Assembly: GCA_030599445.1 (NCBI GenBank) | Contig: JAUVOA010000064.1 | Coordinates: forward strand, 1 to 7,726 | Direction of reading: 5' to 3' | From: Atribacterota bacterium | GTDB taxonomy: Bacteria; Atribacterota; Phoenicimicrobiia; Phoenicimicrobiales; Phoenicimicrobiaceae | DNA length: 7,726 nt | Shown: in pieces, positions 5,585-7,726 of the stretch | Numbering within the stretch: the first letter of the stretch is position 1 | How the letters are laid out: the number at the start of each line of letters is the position of its first letter | Made by a program: the position numbers and the translations under genes | Notes under the pieces: generated by a model | The model's database searches: none | Seen by the model: only the letters and a program-made list of their open reading frames with translations | What the model was told of the DNA's origin: nothing

Positions 5585-6271
5585 ATGATTAAAAAAGAGA
5601 AAAAGTTGTATTTTGATAACGAACTTATCGGTTTAAAGGAAAGTCTGACGAAGATGGCAAATTTGGTCGAAGAAGCAATTGATATGTCTATAAAGTCTTT
5701 GGTTGAACAGGATTTGGATTTAGCGGCAAAGGTAATTGAGAATGATGATATAATTGATAAAATGGAATTAGATATCGAAGAACAGTGTTTGCAGATGATT
5801 GCCCTACGTCATCCCATTGCTAAAAATTTAAGGATAATCGGCTGTGGTTATAAGACCGTATCTGATTTAGAAAGAGTAGCCGATCATGCCGTGGATATAG
5901 CTAAAGCCAGCCAATATCTATCTACCAAATCCATGGTAAAGCCCCTAATAGATATTCCTCGTATGGCTGAAATTGCTCAAAATATGTTGAAAGATGGCTT
6001 AAATGCCTATTTTAACGGAGATGTAGAATTAGCCAAGGAAGTATGGGCAAGAGATAATACGGTTGATGATTTAGATAAACAGATATTTCGTGAACTCTTA
6101 ACTTTTATGATGGAAGACCCCCATACTATCAGCAGGGCGATTCATTTGATCTTTGTTTCTAATAATATTGAACGTATTGCCGACCATGCAACAAATTTAG
6201 CAGAGAGGGTAGTATATATCGTTAACGGAGAAAGAATAAAAAATTATTCCAAAAGCGATAAAGAAACATAG
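5585..6271 (+). CDS. phoU: PhoU family phosphate-signalling regulator
   Basis: Cytoplasmic all-helical protein that in model bacteria links the PstSCAB phosphate transporter to the PhoR sensor kinase and restrains phosphate uptake. From the chosen start it is 228 residues, typical for PhoU. It has two tandem three-helix repeats, each with the family's acidic metal-binding motif ExxxD: SDLERVADHAVDI (Glu96, Asp100) and NNIERIADHATNL (Glu196, Asp200). The first repeat also contains the usual ALRHPIAKNLR segment (73-83). No pst or phoBR gene is visible here, so it may be unlinked from its partners or belong to a PhoU subgroup serving another transporter. The frame stays open upstream to an ATG at 5474, but that extension is repeat DNA with no ribosome-binding site. 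The stop is TAG. Confidence 0.9.
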   Translation: MIKKEKKLYFDNELIGLKESLTKMANLVEEAIDMSIKSLVEQDLDLAAKVIENDDIIDKMELDIEEQCLQMIALRHPIAKNLRIIGCGYKTVSDLERVADHAVDIAKASQYLSTKSMVKPLIDIPRMAEIAQNMLKDGLNAYFNGDVELAKEVWARDNTVDDLDKQIFRELLTFMMEDPHTISRAIHLIFVSNNIERIADHATNLAERVVYIVNGERIKNYSKSDKET

Positions 6272-6313
6272 AGCATGAAACTTTAAGATTAATTGAATTA
6301 ATGTTTATATTTT

Positions 6314-6331
6314 TTTTTGACCAATCAAAAA
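6314..6331. other. Small AT-rich hairpin between phoU and yggS
   Basis: TTTTTGA (6314-6320) and TCAAAAA (6325-6331) form a perfect 7-bp inverted repeat with loop CCAA, 43 bases after the phoU stop. The stem has a single G-C pair, so it is a weak terminator candidate at best. The same bases include TTGACC (6317-6322), a five-of-six match to a -35 box, with a poor -10 (TAAATA, 6340-6345) 17 nt on. They may thus mark a yggS promoter instead. Confidence 0.25.
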
Positions 6332-6363
6332 GTTAAAAATAAATAAAAAAAAGGTTATAGTTT

Positions 6364-7050
6364 GTGGAAATAATCAAAAATAATTTGGAAATAATAAATG
6401 AAAAAATAAAAAAAGCAGCCTTAAGGACGAATAAAAATCCTGAAGAAATAAAATTAGTAGCCGTAACCAAAACCGCTACTATAAAGCAAATAAAAGAAGC
6501 TATAAGTGTTGGGGTAAAAATAATTGGCGAAAATAAAGTTCAGGAAGCCAAAGAAAAATATCAAATTTTGAGTGCCGATATAGAGTGGCATTTGGTTGGA
6601 CATCTGCAGACTAATAAGGTAAAATACGCTATAGAAATATTTGATCTTATTCACTCTGTAGATAGTATAAAATTAGCTAAAGAGATAGATAAACGTTCCC
6701 TGCAATTCGGGATGATAACTAATATTTTAGTTGAGGTGAATGTTTCCGGGGAAGAAACAAAATATGGAATTAAACCGGAAGAAGTAGAGCCTTTTTTAAA
6801 AGAAATATCTGAATTTTCCAGAATAAGGGTCAGAGGCTTAATGACTATTGCGCCAATAGCGGAAGACAAAGAAGAAGTTCGGCCATATTTTAGGAAACTC
6901 AGGAAATTATTCGAGAAAATAAAGATTGAAAATATGAAGAATATTAGAATGGATTATCTTTCCATGGGGATGACTGAAGATTTTGAGGCAGCTATTGAAG
7001 AAGGCGCGAATATGGTTAGAATCGGCAGGGGAATATTCGGATTTCACTAA
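6364..7050 (+). CDS. yggS: YggS family pyridoxal phosphate homeostasis protein
   Basis: Single-domain PLP-binding protein (PLPBP/COG0325; YlmE in Bacillus) with an alanine-racemase-like TIM-barrel fold. It is thought to buffer PLP and affect amino-acid and B6 balance, without a proven catalytic role. The 228 residues match the family. Visible motifs: KLVAVTKT with the PLP lysine Lys36, IGENKVQEAKEK (54-65), WHLVGHLQTNKVK (75-87), VEVNVSGEETKYG (123-135), RGLMTIAP (157-164), and SMGMTEDFEAAI followed by VRIGRGIFG (218-226). The start is GTG behind a weak AAGG (6351-6354) about 9 nt upstream; the residues after it fit the family's N-terminus. The TAA stop falls inside a 13-bp sequence repeated upstream of phoU. 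It probably shares transcription with yggT and divIVA. Confidence 0.93.
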   Translation: MEIIKNNLEIINEKIKKAALRTNKNPEEIKLVAVTKTATIKQIKEAISVGVKIIGENKVQEAKEKYQILSADIEWHLVGHLQTNKVKYAIEIFDLIHSVDSIKLAKEIDKRSLQFGMITNILVEVNVSGEETKYGIKPEEVEPFLKEISEFSRIRVRGLMTIAPIAEDKEEVRPYFRKLRKLFEKIKIENMKNIRMDYLSMGMTEDFEAAIEEGANMVRIGRGIFGFH

Positions 7051-7105
7051 CGACTAATTTAAATTACCAGAATAAATTGATAAAATCGGAAGGAAAATAT
7101 TATAC

Positions 7106-7375
7106 ATGTTTTTACTGATTCAAATAATTAACACAGTTTTCAGACTTTACAGTTATTTAATTTTAGCGAGGATATTTTTAGCCTGGATACCCATAGATCG
7201 CTACAACCCTGTGGTGCAGTTTATCTATAGAGTTACCGAACCGCTTTTAGCGCCCTTTAGGATTATATTGCCTTTAGGGGGTATGGGGTTAGATCTTTCT
7301 CCGATAATTGTCTTTTTTTTACTAAACTTACTTCAAAGAGCACTAATTAATATACTTGTTAGTATAGCTCTTTAA
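7106..7375 (+). CDS. yggT: YggT family integral membrane protein
   Basis: Small membrane protein of the YggT/YlmG family. Relatives sit beside division genes in many bacteria and in plastids are linked to nucleoid or membrane organisation; the biochemical role is not established. The 89 residues fit a single-repeat member. Two hydrophobic segments (about 3-28 and 64-87) flank the conserved loop, with ILARIFLAWIP (19-29), NPVVQFIYRVTEPLLAPFR (34-52), and LDLSPIIVFFLL (62-73). The TEPLL.P.R and D.SP patterns are diagnostic. Start: GGAAGGA (7088-7094), 11 nt before the ATG, 55 nt after yggS. Its place between yggS and divIVA matches the ylmE-ylmG-divIVA order of Firmicutes, minus sepF and ylmH. 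Confidence 0.9.
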   Translation: MFLLIQIINTVFRLYSYLILARIFLAWIPIDRYNPVVQFIYRVTEPLLAPFRIILPLGGMGLDLSPIIVFFLLNLLQRALINILVSIAL

Positions 7376-7416
7376 AGCATATATAAAATAAATTTAATTG
7401 ATGAAATATCAAATGA

Positions 7417-7424
7417 GGGAGGTT
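7417..7424 (+). promoter_or_regulatory. Strong ribosome-binding site of divIVA
   Basis: GGGAGGTT, containing GGAGGT at 7418-7423, lies 7 nt before the ATG at 7431. It is the strongest ribosome-binding site paired with a start in this window. An in-frame TGA at 7428-7430 sits directly before that ATG and blocks any longer N-terminus. This supports 7431 as the true start and shows that the gene's translation signal is intact despite the TGA at codon 19. Confidence 0.8.
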
Positions 7425-7430
7425 AATTGA

Positions 7431-7726
7431 ATGAGAATTACACCAATGGATATCGAGCAACAAGAATTTACCAAGTCATTCAGATGATACAACGAAGAAG
7501 AAGTGGATGATTTCTTAGACAAGATAGTAAAAGACTACGAAGAATTAATAAATGAAAACGTAAGACTTAATGAAGAAATAGAAAAGATGCAAGAAAAATT
7601 AAAAGAATTTAGCGAGATTGAAGAAACTTTAAGAAGCGCTTTATTAAATGCCCAAAAATCTGCCGAAGAGATGAAGGGCAGGGTAGAGAGTGAAGCAAAA
7701 ATAATCATAGAAAAAGCAGAGCTGGA
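7431..7726 (+). CDS. divIVA: DivIVA family protein, interrupted by in-frame TGA at codon 19, 3' end outside the window
   Basis: DivIVA is a coiled-coil scaffold that binds curved membrane at poles and septa and recruits division or envelope proteins. From 7431 the frame reads MRITPMDIEQQEFTKSFR, then TGA (7485-7487), then YNEEEVDDFLDKIVKDYEEL and onward to the window edge. This aligns without gaps to the DivIVA N-terminal domain (B. subtilis: LTPNDI, FTKSFRGYDEDEVNEFL), and the TGA occupies the conserved Gly19. The preceding Phe17-Arg18 are the membrane-binding residues known from B. subtilis. From about residue 40 the sequence is a charged coiled coil with the family's IEETL and AQKSAEEM segments. 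No frameshift or second stop is seen. A restart at GTG 7503 would lose the membrane-binding loop. Either a nonsense mutation, an assembly error, or recoding explains the TGA. Confidence 0.82.
7485..7487 (+). other. In-frame TGA replacing the conserved Gly19 codon of divIVA
   Basis: The codon falls between AGA (Arg18) and TAC (Tyr20) of the FRGY motif. GGA to TGA is a single-base change. The sequence after it continues in the same frame for 79 complete codons of good DivIVA sequence, so loss of coding constraint, if any, is very recent. The eight complete genes upstream have no in-frame TGA and end in TAA or TAG. Confidence 0.85.

Noticed and set aside
7485..7487. Selenocysteine insertion at the divIVA TGA
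   Set aside because: DivIVA has Gly, not Cys, at this position. The downstream bases form only a five-pair AT-rich stem (7498-7502 with 7512-7516) explained by Glu/Lys codons, and no sel genes are in view.
7485..7487. Mycoplasma-type code with TGA as tryptophan
   Set aside because: The family residue is Gly, all Trp codons in the other genes are TGG, and no other in-frame TGA exists in about 2,100 codons.

Overview
The window is low-G+C bacterial DNA (about one third G+C by eye), and every gene lies on the + strand. It carries a complete branched-chain amino acid type ABC transporter operon (substrate-binding protein livJ/K, then livH, livM, livG, livF). A long non-coding stretch follows, then a phoU homologue, then the cell-envelope/division cluster yggS, yggT, divIVA, which the window end truncates.

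Layout. Bases 1-229 form a gene-free leader holding an unused full-strength Shine-Dalgarno sequence in a possible hairpin loop, and a weak extended -10 promoter for the transporter operon. The five liv genes occupy 230-4925 with short gaps or overlaps (20, 12, -8 and 4 nt) and are probably one transcript. Bases 4926-5584 contain no credible gene. They hold degenerate 'ATACGCGATACTC'-type repeats in both orientations, a near-palindrome, a duplicated AT-rich module, and a long hairpin ending in a T-run that could terminate liv transcription. phoU (5585-6271) stands alone without pst genes. yggS (6364-7050), yggT (7106-7375) and divIVA (from 7431) follow in the order seen in the Firmicutes ylm/divIVA region, but without sepF or ylmH.

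Function. LivJ/K captures an amino acid or related compound outside the inner membrane, LivH and LivM form the channel, and LivG and LivF hydrolyse ATP. PhoU is a phosphate-signalling or metal-binding regulator. YggS is a PLP-homeostasis protein, YggT a small membrane protein, and DivIVA a coiled-coil pole/septum scaffold.

Most notable observation. The divIVA frame is intact from a strong ribosome-binding site and ATG to the window end, except for one in-frame TGA at codon 19. That is exactly the position of the conserved Gly in the FRGY motif of DivIVA. The eight complete genes upstream contain no in-frame TGA and stop only at TAA or TAG. A simple GGA to TGA nonsense change (real or an assembly error) is the most economical reading. 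A general UGA=Gly code is unlikely, because roughly 170 glycines in the other genes all use GGN.

Organism. The binding protein has a type I signal peptide and no lipobox, which hints at a diderm cell. Together with DivIVA and low G+C this would fit a Firmicutes-like diderm or a candidate phylum such as Atribacterota. This is inference only.
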